Source: Tritonibacter multivorans
Lineage (GTDB): Bacteria; Pseudomonadota; Alphaproteobacteria; Rhodobacterales; Rhodobacteraceae
DNA: 64,000 bases
NCBI RefSeq assembly: GCF_001458415.1
Contig: NZ_CYSD01000037.1
Span: 2,501 to 66,500 of the forward strand
Direction of reading: 5' to 3'
In this document: positions 42,322 through 50,732 of the stretch, one piece after another
Layout of the letters: every line of letters begins with the position of its first letter
How positions within the stretch are numbered: position 1 is the first letter of the stretch
The notes under the pieces: model-generated
Databases searched by the model: none
Told to the model about the DNA's origin: nothing
The model's input: the letters and a program-made list of their open reading frames with translations, nothing else
Position numbers and translations under genes: made by a program

Positions 42322-44661
42322 ATGACAATCAAAGAGATTTTCGAGACCATGGACTACGGACCTGCCCCCGAAAGCGCCGCTGACGCCCTTGCCTGGCTGG
42401 TCGACATGGGCGACCGGTTTGGCCATTTCATCAATGGCGAATTCACCGCGCCGGGTGATGGATTCGACAGCAAAAACCCCGCCACCGGCGAGGTGCTTGC
42501 AACCCTGAGCCAAGCCACCCAAGGCGATGTGGACGCGGCTGTTACTGCCGCCCGCAAGGCGCAGGGCCCCTGGGCCGCGCTGGGGGGTGCGGGGCGTGCG
42601 CGCTATATCTATGCCATCGCCCGGCTGATGCAGAAACACGCCCGCCTGTTTGCGGTGCTGGAGACCATGGACAACGGCAAGCCGATCCGCGAAGCGCGCG
42701 ACATCGACATTCCGCTGGCGCAGCGTCATTTCTACTACCACGCCGGCATGGCGCAGTTGCAGGACAGCGAACTGCAAGGCCGCGAGGCGCTGGGGGTTTG
42801 CGGGCAGATCATCCCGTGGAACTTCCCGCTGTTGATGCTCGCGTGGAAAGTGGCCCCGGCGATTGCCATGGGCAACACTGTGGTGCTGAAACCGGCGGAA
42901 TATACCTCGCTCACCGCGCTGTTGTTTGCTGACATCTGCCGACAGGCGGGTCTACCCAAGGGCGTTGTGAACATTGTCACCGGCGATGGCGCCGTGGGCG
43001 AGATGATCGTGAATGCCGACGTTGACAAGATCGCCTTCACCGGTTCGACCGAGGTTGGCAAGCGCATCCGCGCAGCAACCGCAGGGTCGGGCAAGGCGCT
43101 GACGCTCGAGCTGGGGGGCAAGTCGCCCTACATCGTCTTTGACGACGCGGATCTGGATTCTGCTGTCGAAGGTCTGGTCGATGCGATCTGGTTCAACCAA
43201 GGTCAGGTCTGCTGCGCGGGCTCGCGCCTGTTGGTGCAGGAAACCATCGCCGAGAAGTTCCACGCCCGCCTGCGCGCGCGTATGGACAAGCTGCGCATTG
43301 GCAACCCGCTCGACAAATGCATTGACGTCGGCGCCGTGGTGGACCCGGTCCAGCATGCGCGTATCAGCGAACTGGTCGGTGCTTGCACGGAAGGTGACAT
43401 CCACCAAGCGGCGATTGAAATGCCCGCGAGTGGCTGCTTCTACCCGCCGACCCTGATCGAAGGGCTGACCCCATCCGACCCGCTGATGCAGGAAGAGATT
43501 TTTGGCCCGGTGCTGGTATCGACCACCTTCCGCACCCATGCCGAGGCGATCGAGCTGGCCAATAACACCCGCTACGGTCTGGCGGCGACGCTGTGGACGG
43601 AAAACGTGAACCTCGCCCTTGAGGTCGCGCCGAAGCTGGTTGCCGGTGTGGTCTGGGTCAATGCCACGAACCTGTTTGACGCGGCAGCCGGTTTTGGCGG
43701 CGTGCGCGAAAGCGGCTTTGGCCGCGAGGGCGGCTGGGCCGGGCTGATGGCCTATACCAAACCCGCTGGCAAGGTTGCGAAACTGGCCCCCATCGCGGCG
43801 TTTGAGGGCAGCAGTTCTGAGATGCCCGACGCCATCGACCGCACCGCGAAAATGTATGTCGGCGGCAAGCAGGCACGGCCGGACAGCGGCTACTCCAAGC
43901 CGGTCTATGGCCCCAAAGGCAAGCTGCTGGGCCATGTGGGCATCGGCAGCCGCAAGGACGTGCGCAACGCGGTTGAGGCCGCAGCGGGCGCAAAAGCCTG
44001 GTCCAAGACCACCGGCCATCTGCGCGCGCAGATCCTCTATTACATCGCCGAAAACCTGTCGGCGCGTGCCGATGAATTTGCCGCGCGCATTGATGCGATG
44101 ACCGGCAAAAAGGGCGGCAAGGCCGAAGTGGAAGCTTCGCTCGACCGTCTGTTCTCGGCGGCGGCTTGGGCGGACAAGTTCGACGGCAGCGCCGCAGGTG
44201 TGCCGATGCGCGCAGTTGCGCTGGCGATGCATGAACCCGTTGGCAGCATTGGCGTCCTGTGCCCCGATGAAGCGCCGCTGCTGGGGCTGATTTCGGCCAT
44301 GGCGCCGGCGATTGCCATGGGCAACCGGGTGGTGCTGGCGGCCTCTGAGGCCTTCCCGCTGGTGGCGACGGATCTGTATCAAGTGCTCGAGACCTCGGAT
44401 CTGCCTGCGGGCGTGGTCAACATCCTGACCGGACCCCACGCTGATCTGGGCGACACCATGGCAAAGCACCTGAACCTGGACGCGGTCTGGAGCTTTTCCG
44501 GCGCCGACCTGTCGGCGAAACTTGAGGCGGCAAGTGCTGGCAACCTCAAGCGCACATGGGTCAACAATGGCACCGCATTCGATTGGTCCAAGGACCAATC
44601 GCGCCGCTTCCTTGAGGCCGCGACCGAGGTGAAAACCATCTGGGTGCCTTACGGCGAATAA
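42322..44661 (+). CDS. ALDH16-type aldehyde dehydrogenase with C-terminal pseudo-domain
   Basis: The 779-residue protein has a full aldehyde dehydrogenase domain (about 30-480) with nucleophile Cys297 (GQVCCAGS), general base Glu263 (LTLELGGKSP) and the oxyanion asparagine in IPWNFPLLML. A second, shortened ALDH-like domain (about 510-779) shows APAIAMGNRVVLAASE and GVVNILTGP but no cysteine motif, as in the ALDH16 family. Thus, unlike vertebrate ALDH16A1, it is probably active. Cotranscribed with deoC, it likely oxidises acetaldehyde from deoxyribose. A strong terminator ends the unit. Confidence 0.93.
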   Translation: MTIKEIFETMDYGPAPESAADALAWLVDMGDRFGHFINGEFTAPGDGFDSKNPATGEVLATLSQATQGDVDAAVTAARKAQGPWAALGGAGRARYIYAIARLMQKHARLFAVLETMDNGKPIREARDIDIPLAQRHFYYHAGMAQLQDSELQGREALGVCGQIIPWNFPLLMLAWKVAPAIAMGNTVVLKPAEYTSLTALLFADICRQAGLPKGVVNIVTGDGAVGEMIVNADVDKIAFTGSTEVGKRIRAATAGSGKALTLELGGKSPYIVFDDADLDSAVEGLVDAIWFNQGQVCCAGSRLLVQETIAEKFHARLRARMDKLRIGNPLDKCIDVGAVVDPVQHARISELVGACTEGDIHQAAIEMPASGCFYPPTLIEGLTPSDPLMQEEIFGPVLVSTTFRTHAEAIELANNTRYGLAATLWTENVNLALEVAPKLVAGVVWVNATNLFDAAAGFGGVRESGFGREGGWAGLMAYTKPAGKVAKLAPIAAFEGSSSEMPDAIDRTAKMYVGGKQARPDSGYSKPVYGPKGKLLGHVGIGSRKDVRNAVEAAAGAKAWSKTTGHLRAQILYYIAENLSARADEFAARIDAMTGKKGGKAEVEASLDRLFSAAAWADKFDGSAAGVPMRAVALAMHEPVGSIGVLCPDEAPLLGLISAMAPAIAMGNRVVLAASEAFPLVATDLYQVLETSDLPAGVVNILTGPHADLGDTMAKHLNLDAVWSFSGADLSAKLEAASAGNLKRTWVNNGTAFDWSKDQSRRFLEAATEVKTIWVPYGE

Positions 44662-44718
44662 AAACAACAAGTTCATACGACGACTGGCCCCGCGCATGTT
44701 TCATGCGGGGGATCAACT

Positions 44719-44748
44719 GGCCTGCGGGGGACCCTCGCAGGCCTTTTT
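44719..44748 (+). terminator. intrinsic terminator of deoC-aldh
   Basis: GGCCTGCG (44719-44726), CGCAGGCC (44736-44743), then TTTTT. A second hairpin CCCCG..CATG/CATG..CGGGG lies just before, at about 44687-44710. Confidence 0.92.
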
Positions 44749-44863
44749 CGTATCTGATGTGGCTCTGACGCGTGTCGAACAGAACCCAAAAAGACTGTCC
44801 AAAAAGACTGACGGCGCCGCCAAGGGCGGAACGGGCCTGCGGGACCTCCCCCGCAGCGGCCAA

Positions 44864-44879
44864 TTCAATACGTATTGAA
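44864..44879. promoter_or_regulatory. 16-bp perfect palindrome TTCAATACGTATTGAA
   Basis: It lies in the otherwise empty 44749-44993 part of the gap between two convergent genes. It has the form of a regulator site, yet no promoter should be needed here. No gene was recognised between 44662 and 45052. Confidence 0.4.
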
Positions 44880-44993
44880 ACAAGGGCTCCTCCTGCACCT
44901 TTGGTGGAGGTGGTCTTTGGAGATCCTGTTCCTGTGGTTTGGTCTTTTGGTGTCGCGACGCCCCGAGTGTCGGCGACAGAGGTTGAAACACAG

Positions 44994-45031
44994 AAAAAGG
45001 GGCGTGCGCCGATCGCGCAACGCCCCTTTGG
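44994..45031. terminator. bidirectional terminator downstream of the M16 peptidase pair
   Basis: AAAGGGGCGTGCGC (44996 on) pairs with GCGCAACGCCCCTTT ending at 45029. On the minus strand it is followed by TTCTGTG and lies 22 bases after the stop at 45053. Confidence 0.75.
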
Positions 45032-45052
45032 GAAGTGGTCAAAACCCACAGC

Positions 45053-46426
45053 TTAGTTCGAGGTATCAAGCCCTTCGGGACGGCCAACAATGGTGAAATG
45101 CAGCCCTTCGGGATCATAGATCCGCGCCGCCACACGGTTGGCCTCCTCCAGCGTCACGGCTTCGACCTTGGCATTGCGGGTTTTCACATAGTCGAGCCCA
45201 AGGTCATCCATCTGCATTGCAACCAGGATCGAGGCGATCTGGCTGTTGCCCTTGAACCGCAGGGGATAGGCCCCGGTCAGATAGGTCTTGGCATCGGCCA
45301 GTTCGGCTTCGGTCACGCCTTCGGTGGCAATCTTGGTCCACTCCTTGCGGACAACCTCCACGGCTTCGGCCATCTTGTCATTGGCAGAGGCAAAAGAGCC
45401 CATATAGGTCGCAGCCAGATCGCGCGGCACGAGGTAGGAATAGGCCCCATAGGTCAGCCCGCGTTTTTCGCGCACCTCGGTCATCAGACGGCTTTCAAAG
45501 GAGCCACCGCCAAGGATCTGGTTCAGCACATAGGCGGCAAAGAAATCCGGATCATCGCGTTTGATGCCCACCTGCCCGAACAGGGCAACCGACTGCGGCG
45601 TGTCAAAGTCGACAATGGTGGTGCCACCGGCGATCTGCGGGTCGATGGGGCCCGGCATTGGCGCGCCGGTTTCCGGCAGCGCGCCCAGCAGATCATCGAG
45701 CAGAACACCCAGTTCCTCGGGCGTGATGTCCCCCACCGCACTGACAAAGAGCCGGTCACGGGCAAAGATCGCTTCATGCGCGTCGAACATGTCCTGACGG
45801 GTCAGGGTGGTGACCGTCTCTGCCGTGCCTTTGCCATCGGTGCCATAGGGGTGATCCCCAAAGGCCATTTCAGCAAAGGCGAGGCCTGCAATCGTGTTGG
45901 GATCCTTTTCATCCGACCGCAGCCCCACCAGAACCTGCGCCCGCACGCGGTCCAGCGCATCCTGATCAAAGCGCGGCTCCGTCAGGGTTTGACGCAAAAG
46001 CTCTGCGGCCTCGGCGCGGTTCTCGGACAGCATTTCGGCAGAGATCGACACCACATCCTTGGTGGCGTCATAGGAGAACCCGGCTGCCAGCCCTTCGAGT
46101 GCGCGGGCATAGTCCTGCGCGCGCATCTCGCCCGCGCCTTCTTCCAGAAGGCCGGTCATCAGATAGGTGGCGCCGCGTTTTTCTGGGGTATCCAGCGAGG
46201 TGCCGCCGCGAAAGCGCAGCTCCAGCGCCATAAAGGGGATCGAATGGTCTTCGACCAGCCAGGCAGAAATCCCACCCGGAGAGGTGACTTCTGTGATGTC
46301 GATTTCGGCGCGTGCCATGGTCGCCGACAGGGCGGCAATGGTCAGCGACAGCGCCATCAGAGCAGCCAGCCAGAGGTGGCGGACAGGGAAGGTCAGAACC
46401 TGCGAGGTCACAGCACGGGGCGTCAT
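45053..46426 (-). CDS. M16-family protein, likely non-catalytic partner
   Basis: The 457-residue periplasmic or membrane-anchored protein (hydrophobic residues 18-38) has the M16 fold but not the zinc motif: where HxxEH should stand it has TYLMTGLLEEG. The C-half keeps the substrate-clamping RGLTYGAYSYL. In bacterial M16 pairs such a subunit completes the chamber of the active partner encoded just upstream, with which it overlaps by ATGA. Substrate is unknown. A terminator follows. Confidence 0.92.
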   Translation of the reverse strand: MTPRAVTSQVLTFPVRHLWLAALMALSLTIAALSATMARAEIDITEVTSPGGISAWLVEDHSIPFMALELRFRGGTSLDTPEKRGATYLMTGLLEEGAGEMRAQDYARALEGLAAGFSYDATKDVVSISAEMLSENRAEAAELLRQTLTEPRFDQDALDRVRAQVLVGLRSDEKDPNTIAGLAFAEMAFGDHPYGTDGKGTAETVTTLTRQDMFDAHEAIFARDRLFVSAVGDITPEELGVLLDDLLGALPETGAPMPGPIDPQIAGGTTIVDFDTPQSVALFGQVGIKRDDPDFFAAYVLNQILGGGSFESRLMTEVREKRGLTYGAYSYLVPRDLAATYMGSFASANDKMAEAVEVVRKEWTKIATEGVTEAELADAKTYLTGAYPLRFKGNSQIASILVAMQMDDLGLDYVKTRNAKVEAVTLEEANRVAARIYDPEGLHFTIVGRPEGLDTSN

Positions 46427-47916
46427 TGGGTTGCCTCCTCTTCCTTGCGGGTCAGATAGCCGGTCACGGAAACCTCGGGGCGCAGCACGCTGCGGGCGAC
46501 GGCAATGATCTCATCCCCGGTGATGGATTGCAGCACGCGGTTCCAGTCTTGGACGTCCTCAACCGTGAGGCCCGAGGTCAGCGCGCGGCCATAGCGGTTA
46601 CCGATCCGGTCCACATCGTCGCGTTCGTAGATTTCAGAGGCACGCAGCTGCAGTTTGATCCGGGCCAGCTGGTCTTCGTCCACGCCGTCCTCGAGGAACT
46701 GCGCAAAGCTCTGATCCATGGCGGCTTCGGCTTCTTCCAGGGTCACCCCTTCGGCGGGCACCACCACGAAGTCAAAGGTATTTGGGTCCAGCGAGGTGCC
46801 GCCATAGTAGGCGCCGGTGAACACCGCGACCTGCTGGTCAAACTGCAGCGCATTGGCCAGATACGAGGTATTGCCCCCACCCAGAAGCTGCGCCAGCAGG
46901 AACAGGGCTGCGGCCTCTTCCTGTTCGCCGGGGTTGCGTTCAGGCGCAAGGTAGGAGCGCTGCACATAGGGCTGCGCCACGCGCGGATCGCTGTAGGTGA
47001 TGCGGCGGGCGGCGGTCTGCGGGGGTTCCGCGCTGCGGCTGCGCACCTCTGGCAGGTCCGGGTTCGCCGGGATCACGCCGTAATAGGTTTCAGCCAGCTT
47101 CAGCACCGCGTCGGGTTCCACATCACCGGTGACCACAAGGATCGCATTATTGGGCGCATAGTGCAGCTTGTAGAAGTTCAGCGCATCTTCGCGGGTCAGC
47201 CCCTCCATCTCATGACGCCAGCCGATAATGGGCTGCCCGTAGCGGTGGTTCAGGTACTGCATGGCGCGCATCTGTTCACGAAACAGGGCGCTGGGGTCAT
47301 TGTCGGTGCGCTGGTTGCGTTCCTCGAGGATCACCTGCCGTTCGGTGGCGACCTCTTCTTCAGAGAGGCGCAGATTGCGCATGCGGTCGCTTTCCATCCG
47401 CATCATCAGCTCCAGCCGGTCGGCGGCGACACGCTGGAAGTAGGCGGTATAGTCATAGCTGGTGAAGGCATTGTCCTGCCCGCCATTGCGCGCAACGACA
47501 GCCGACAATTCGCCCGGCGCCAGCGTATCGGTGCCCTTGAACATCAGATGTTCGAGGAAATGCGCAATGCCGCCTTTGCCCGCAACCTCATCGGCAGAGC
47601 CAACGCGATACCAGACCATATGCTGCACCACCGGCGCGCGGTGGTCTTCGACAACCACAACCTGCATGCCGTTTTCCAGCGTGAATGTGGACACGGGGTC
47701 CTGAAGTTCATCTTGGGGTTCGTCTGGGGTTGAAACCGCTTCGATTGCGGTCTCTGGGGCAATCACCGTGCCGGATTGATCCGCCCAGAGCGGGTTAGCA
47801 GATATGCCAAGCCCCAGCGCGACCGCAAGTGCAAGGCTTGCAGACAGGCTGCGCCGTGTCACGGCGGCTGCCGTCATGACAGCCGTAATTTCAGGAAGGC
47901 TGATGCCAAAGGTCAT
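46423..47916 (-). CDS. M16-family zinc peptidase, catalytic subunit
   Basis: The 497-residue protein has a signal/anchor (about 18-45) and the inverted zinc motif HFLEH (His119, Glu122, His123) with the distal Glu in EEEVATERQVILEE. Insulinase-like peptidases degrade peptides in a clam-shell chamber. ATG 47916 is chosen for AGAGGTG six bases before it; the listing from ATG 47877 lacks a site. It overlaps the catalytically dead partner by four bases, as PqqF/MPP-like pairs do. Confidence 0.92.
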   Translation of the reverse strand: MTFGISLPEITAVMTAAAVTRRSLSASLALAVALGLGISANPLWADQSGTVIAPETAIEAVSTPDEPQDELQDPVSTFTLENGMQVVVVEDHRAPVVQHMVWYRVGSADEVAGKGGIAHFLEHLMFKGTDTLAPGELSAVVARNGGQDNAFTSYDYTAYFQRVAADRLELMMRMESDRMRNLRLSEEEVATERQVILEERNQRTDNDPSALFREQMRAMQYLNHRYGQPIIGWRHEMEGLTREDALNFYKLHYAPNNAILVVTGDVEPDAVLKLAETYYGVIPANPDLPEVRSRSAEPPQTAARRITYSDPRVAQPYVQRSYLAPERNPGEQEEAAALFLLAQLLGGGNTSYLANALQFDQQVAVFTGAYYGGTSLDPNTFDFVVVPAEGVTLEEAEAAMDQSFAQFLEDGVDEDQLARIKLQLRASEIYERDDVDRIGNRYGRALTSGLTVEDVQDWNRVLQSITGDEIIAVARSVLRPEVSVTGYLTRKEEEATQ

Positions 47917-48073
47917 CCAGATCACCTCTTTGTTCGTCCCTTCACCTGCCGCATTTTTTCAGGTCCGAGCACAGACAACCGGGCTCTGCACCTAAGGCGG
48001 CTTTGGCCCTAAGGTACGACCTTCCCCCGCAGCGACAAGGGCTAGGGTGATAAATTGGCAAGAAAGTGAAGGC

Positions 48074-48583
48074 TTAATCGTCCGCGGGCGGCGCGGAGGG
48101 GACAGGAACACCGGCCCGCTGATACCGCCCGGCCAATGCGTTCGGCTCTAGCGTGTCGCGTTCGTAGACCTCGGCGTAGCGGTCAACCCGGAACAGTTTG
48201 ATATTGGCAAGGAAGGCATTGCGCTTGCGCAGCTTTGCATCGGCCTCGGCCAGTTCGGGACGAATGTCCTGGGTCACACCGTGGCGGCTGGCGGCTGCGA
48301 CCAGGGCCGCATCTCCGCTTGGCACACCGCCTGCGGGCGCAACACGACCGCCCAGCGCGGCCACGGCCTCGGCGCTGGGGTCGCGGTCGGTCAGATTGGC
48401 GCCACCCGGTGTGGGTTCGGGCAGGCTGGCGTAAGAGGCCGGGGCCTCAAGCGGGTTGCTGGGCAGCACCAGAAATTCATCCGGGCTGTTGCGGCGCGCA
48501 TCCAGTTCGCGCAGGCCCTTCTTCGCGCAGGCCGAAAGACCCGTCGCTGCGATCAAAACCATGACGCCAAATGTGAGCCGCAT
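48074..48583 (-). CDS. DUF3035 lipoprotein (BamF-like)
   Basis: The 169-residue product has a lipoprotein signal (MRLTFGVMVLIAATGLSAC, Cys19) and the core KKGLRELDARRNSPDEFLVL typical of DUF3035, described in Caulobacter as BamF, a subunit of the outer-membrane assembly complex. That identity is from family knowledge. The rest is Pro/Ala-rich and ends in charged helices. It is 52 bases after lspA on the same strand, fitting since LspA cuts its signal. Confidence 0.85.
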   Translation of the reverse strand: MRLTFGVMVLIAATGLSACAKKGLRELDARRNSPDEFLVLPSNPLEAPASYASLPEPTPGGANLTDRDPSAEAVAALGGRVAPAGGVPSGDAALVAAASRHGVTQDIRPELAEADAKLRKRNAFLANIKLFRVDRYAEVYERDTLEPNALAGRYQRAGVPVPSAPPADD

Positions 48584-48635
48584 ATCGCTGCCTCCTGCAA
48601 ATTCTTCACTGACCTAGCGCAGGGCGCGCCAAAGG

Positions 48636-49112
48636 TCACCCGTGGTTTTTCGCCCGACTGTCGAAAAAGATCAATCCCGCAGCACCTGCGAAGATGAACA
48701 CATCGGCGACATTGAACACAAAGGGGTTCTGAATGCCGCAGCAGGACATGTTGAGGAAATCCAGAACATAGCCATAAGCAACGCGGTCATAGACATTGCC
48801 CAGCGCGCCGCCGATCACCAGACCGGCTGCCACCTGCATGCCGCGATGGCGCCCGTGCGACCGGCGCACCCAAAGCGCAAGCGCGGCCGAAATCACCACC
48901 GACAGGCCGATCAGGATCCAGCGCGAGGTGTCGCTGTCTCCGCCAAAGAGGCCAAAGTTGATGCCGGTGTTTTCACCATAGCGGAAGGTCAGCAGCGGCG
49001 CGGCCACGTCAATGTAAAGACGGGTCACAAGATCCAGCCCGAAAACGACCCAGATCTTGCTGATTTGATCCAGGGCGAGGCAGAGCCCCGCCACCAGTAC
49101 CATGAGACGCAT
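48636..49112 (-). CDS. lspA: lipoprotein signal peptidase II
   Basis: LspA removes the signal peptide of prolipoproteins after diacylglyceryl transfer. The 157-residue membrane protein has four hydrophobic segments, DQISK, YGENTGINFG, and the two catalytic aspartates in GNVYDRVAYGYVLDF and FNVADVFIF. ATG 49112 (MRLMVLVAG) lies ten bases after the purH stop, so they are likely cotranscribed. Confidence 0.96.
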   Translation of the reverse strand: MRLMVLVAGLCLALDQISKIWVVFGLDLVTRLYIDVAAPLLTFRYGENTGINFGLFGGDSDTSRWILIGLSVVISAALALWVRRSHGRHRGMQVAAGLVIGGALGNVYDRVAYGYVLDFLNMSCCGIQNPFVFNVADVFIFAGAAGLIFFDSRAKNHG

Positions 49113-49122
49113 ACGCTTTGCC

Positions 49123-50712
49123 TTAGTGACGGAAGTGGCGCATGCCGGTGAAGACCATGGCGATGCCCGCGTCATTTGCGGCCTTGATCACCTCGTCATC
49201 GCGCATGGAGCCACCGGGCTGGATCACGCAGGTCGCACCTGCTGCGGCTGCTTCCAGCAGACCATCGGCAAAGGGGAAGAACGCATCAGAGGCCACAGCG
49301 GACCCTTTGGCGAGGCTTTCATCCAGTTCGAGCACATCCGCCATACGCTGCGCTTTGACACCGGCGATGGTGGCACTATCCAGACGGCTCATCTGGCCTG
49401 CGCCGACGCCCACGGTCTGGCCCGCTTTGACGTAGACAATCGCGTTGGATTTTACGTGTTTGGCGACCTTCCACGCAAACAGCAGATCCTGCATCTGTTC
49501 TTCGGTCGGGGCCTTCTCAGTGACCACTTTCAGATCGTCCATGGCGCGGTGGCCGACGTCTTTGTCCTGCACCAGCATACCGCCAGAGACCTGACGGGTG
49601 GTGAGGCCTGCATCCTGCGGATTGGGCAGCGCGTCGGTCAGCAGAAGGCGCAGGTTTTTCTTGGCGGCAAAGATTTCCTTGGCCTCATCCGAAGCACCGG
49701 GAGCGATGACGACCTCGGTGAAGATCTGGGTGATCTCGGTCGCGGTGTCTGCATCCAGCGGCTGGTTCAGGGCAACAATGCCACCGAAGGCAGAGGTGCG
49801 GTCGCAGTCAAAGGCTTTCTGATAGGCGTCCAGCAGGGTCGCGCCACGGGCCACACCACAGGGGTTGGCGTGTTTGATGATCGCCACGGCGGGGCCGTCG
49901 GCGGCGGGGAACTCGCTCACCAGTTCAAACGCCGCATCGGTGTCGTTGATATTGTTGTAGGACAGTTCCTTGCCCTGCACTTGGGTTGCGGTGGCAACGC
50001 CGGAACGGCCGGTGCCGTCGGTGTAGAACGCCGCCTCTTGGTGCGGGTTTTCACCGTAACGCAGGGTTTGCGCCAGCTGACCGGCCACCGCGCGGCGGCG
50101 CGGGGCCTCCAGACCAATGGCGCCTGCCATCCAGTTCGACACGGCCGCGTCATAAGCGGCGGTGCGGGCATAGGCGTTCTGCGCCAGCCACTGGCGGAAG
50201 GGATAAGAGGTCTGGCCGTCGTTCTGGTCCAGTTCTTCCAGCAGCACGCCGTAATCTTCGACGTCAACAACCACGTTTACAAAACCGTGGTTCTTGGCCG
50301 CCGCGCGGATCATCGCCGGGCCGCCGATGTCGATGTTTTCGATCATCTCGGCATAATCCGCACCACGCTTCAGCGCGTCTTCAAACGGGTAGAGGTTCAC
50401 CACCAAGAGGTCGATGTCGCCAATGCCGTGTTCTTTCATCGCCGCGACATGTTCGTCATTGTCGCGCAGGGCCAAGAGGCCCCCGTGCACACGCGGGTGC
50501 AGGGTTTTGACGCGGCCGTCCATCATTTCGGGGAAGCCGGTCACGTCAGAGACGTCTTTTACATCCAGACCCGCGTCGCGCAGCATTTTTGCACTGCCAC
50601 CGGTAGAGAGCAGCTCTATGCCGCGGTCAGACAGGGCCTTGCCCAGGTCGATCAGCCCGGTCTTGTCGGATACAGACAGCAGCGCGCGGCGGACGGGGTG
50701 GAGGTCGGTCAT
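49123..50712 (-). CDS. purH: bifunctional AICAR transformylase / IMP cyclohydrolase
   Basis: PurH makes the last two steps of purine synthesis, from AICAR to FAICAR to IMP. The 529-residue protein has the N-terminal cyclohydrolase (MGS fold; [36 protein letters not shown]) and the C-terminal transformylase ([36 protein letters not shown]). Length is standard. It lies in the middle of a dense minus-strand operon with a heparinase-like gene 20 bases before and lspA ten after. Confidence 0.97.
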   Translation of the reverse strand: MTDLHPVRRALLSVSDKTGLIDLGKALSDRGIELLSTGGSAKMLRDAGLDVKDVSDVTGFPEMMDGRVKTLHPRVHGGLLALRDNDEHVAAMKEHGIGDIDLLVVNLYPFEDALKRGADYAEMIENIDIGGPAMIRAAAKNHGFVNVVVDVEDYGVLLEELDQNDGQTSYPFRQWLAQNAYARTAAYDAAVSNWMAGAIGLEAPRRRAVAGQLAQTLRYGENPHQEAAFYTDGTGRSGVATATQVQGKELSYNNINDTDAAFELVSEFPAADGPAVAIIKHANPCGVARGATLLDAYQKAFDCDRTSAFGGIVALNQPLDADTATEITQIFTEVVIAPGASDEAKEIFAAKKNLRLLLTDALPNPQDAGLTTRQVSGGMLVQDKDVGHRAMDDLKVVTEKAPTEEQMQDLLFAWKVAKHVKSNAIVYVKAGQTVGVGAGQMSRLDSATIAGVKAQRMADVLELDESLAKGSAVASDAFFPFADGLLEAAAAGATCVIQPGGSMRDDEVIKAANDAGIAMVFTGMRHFRH

Positions 50713-50732
50713 CTGGTCAGGGTCCCTTTAGG

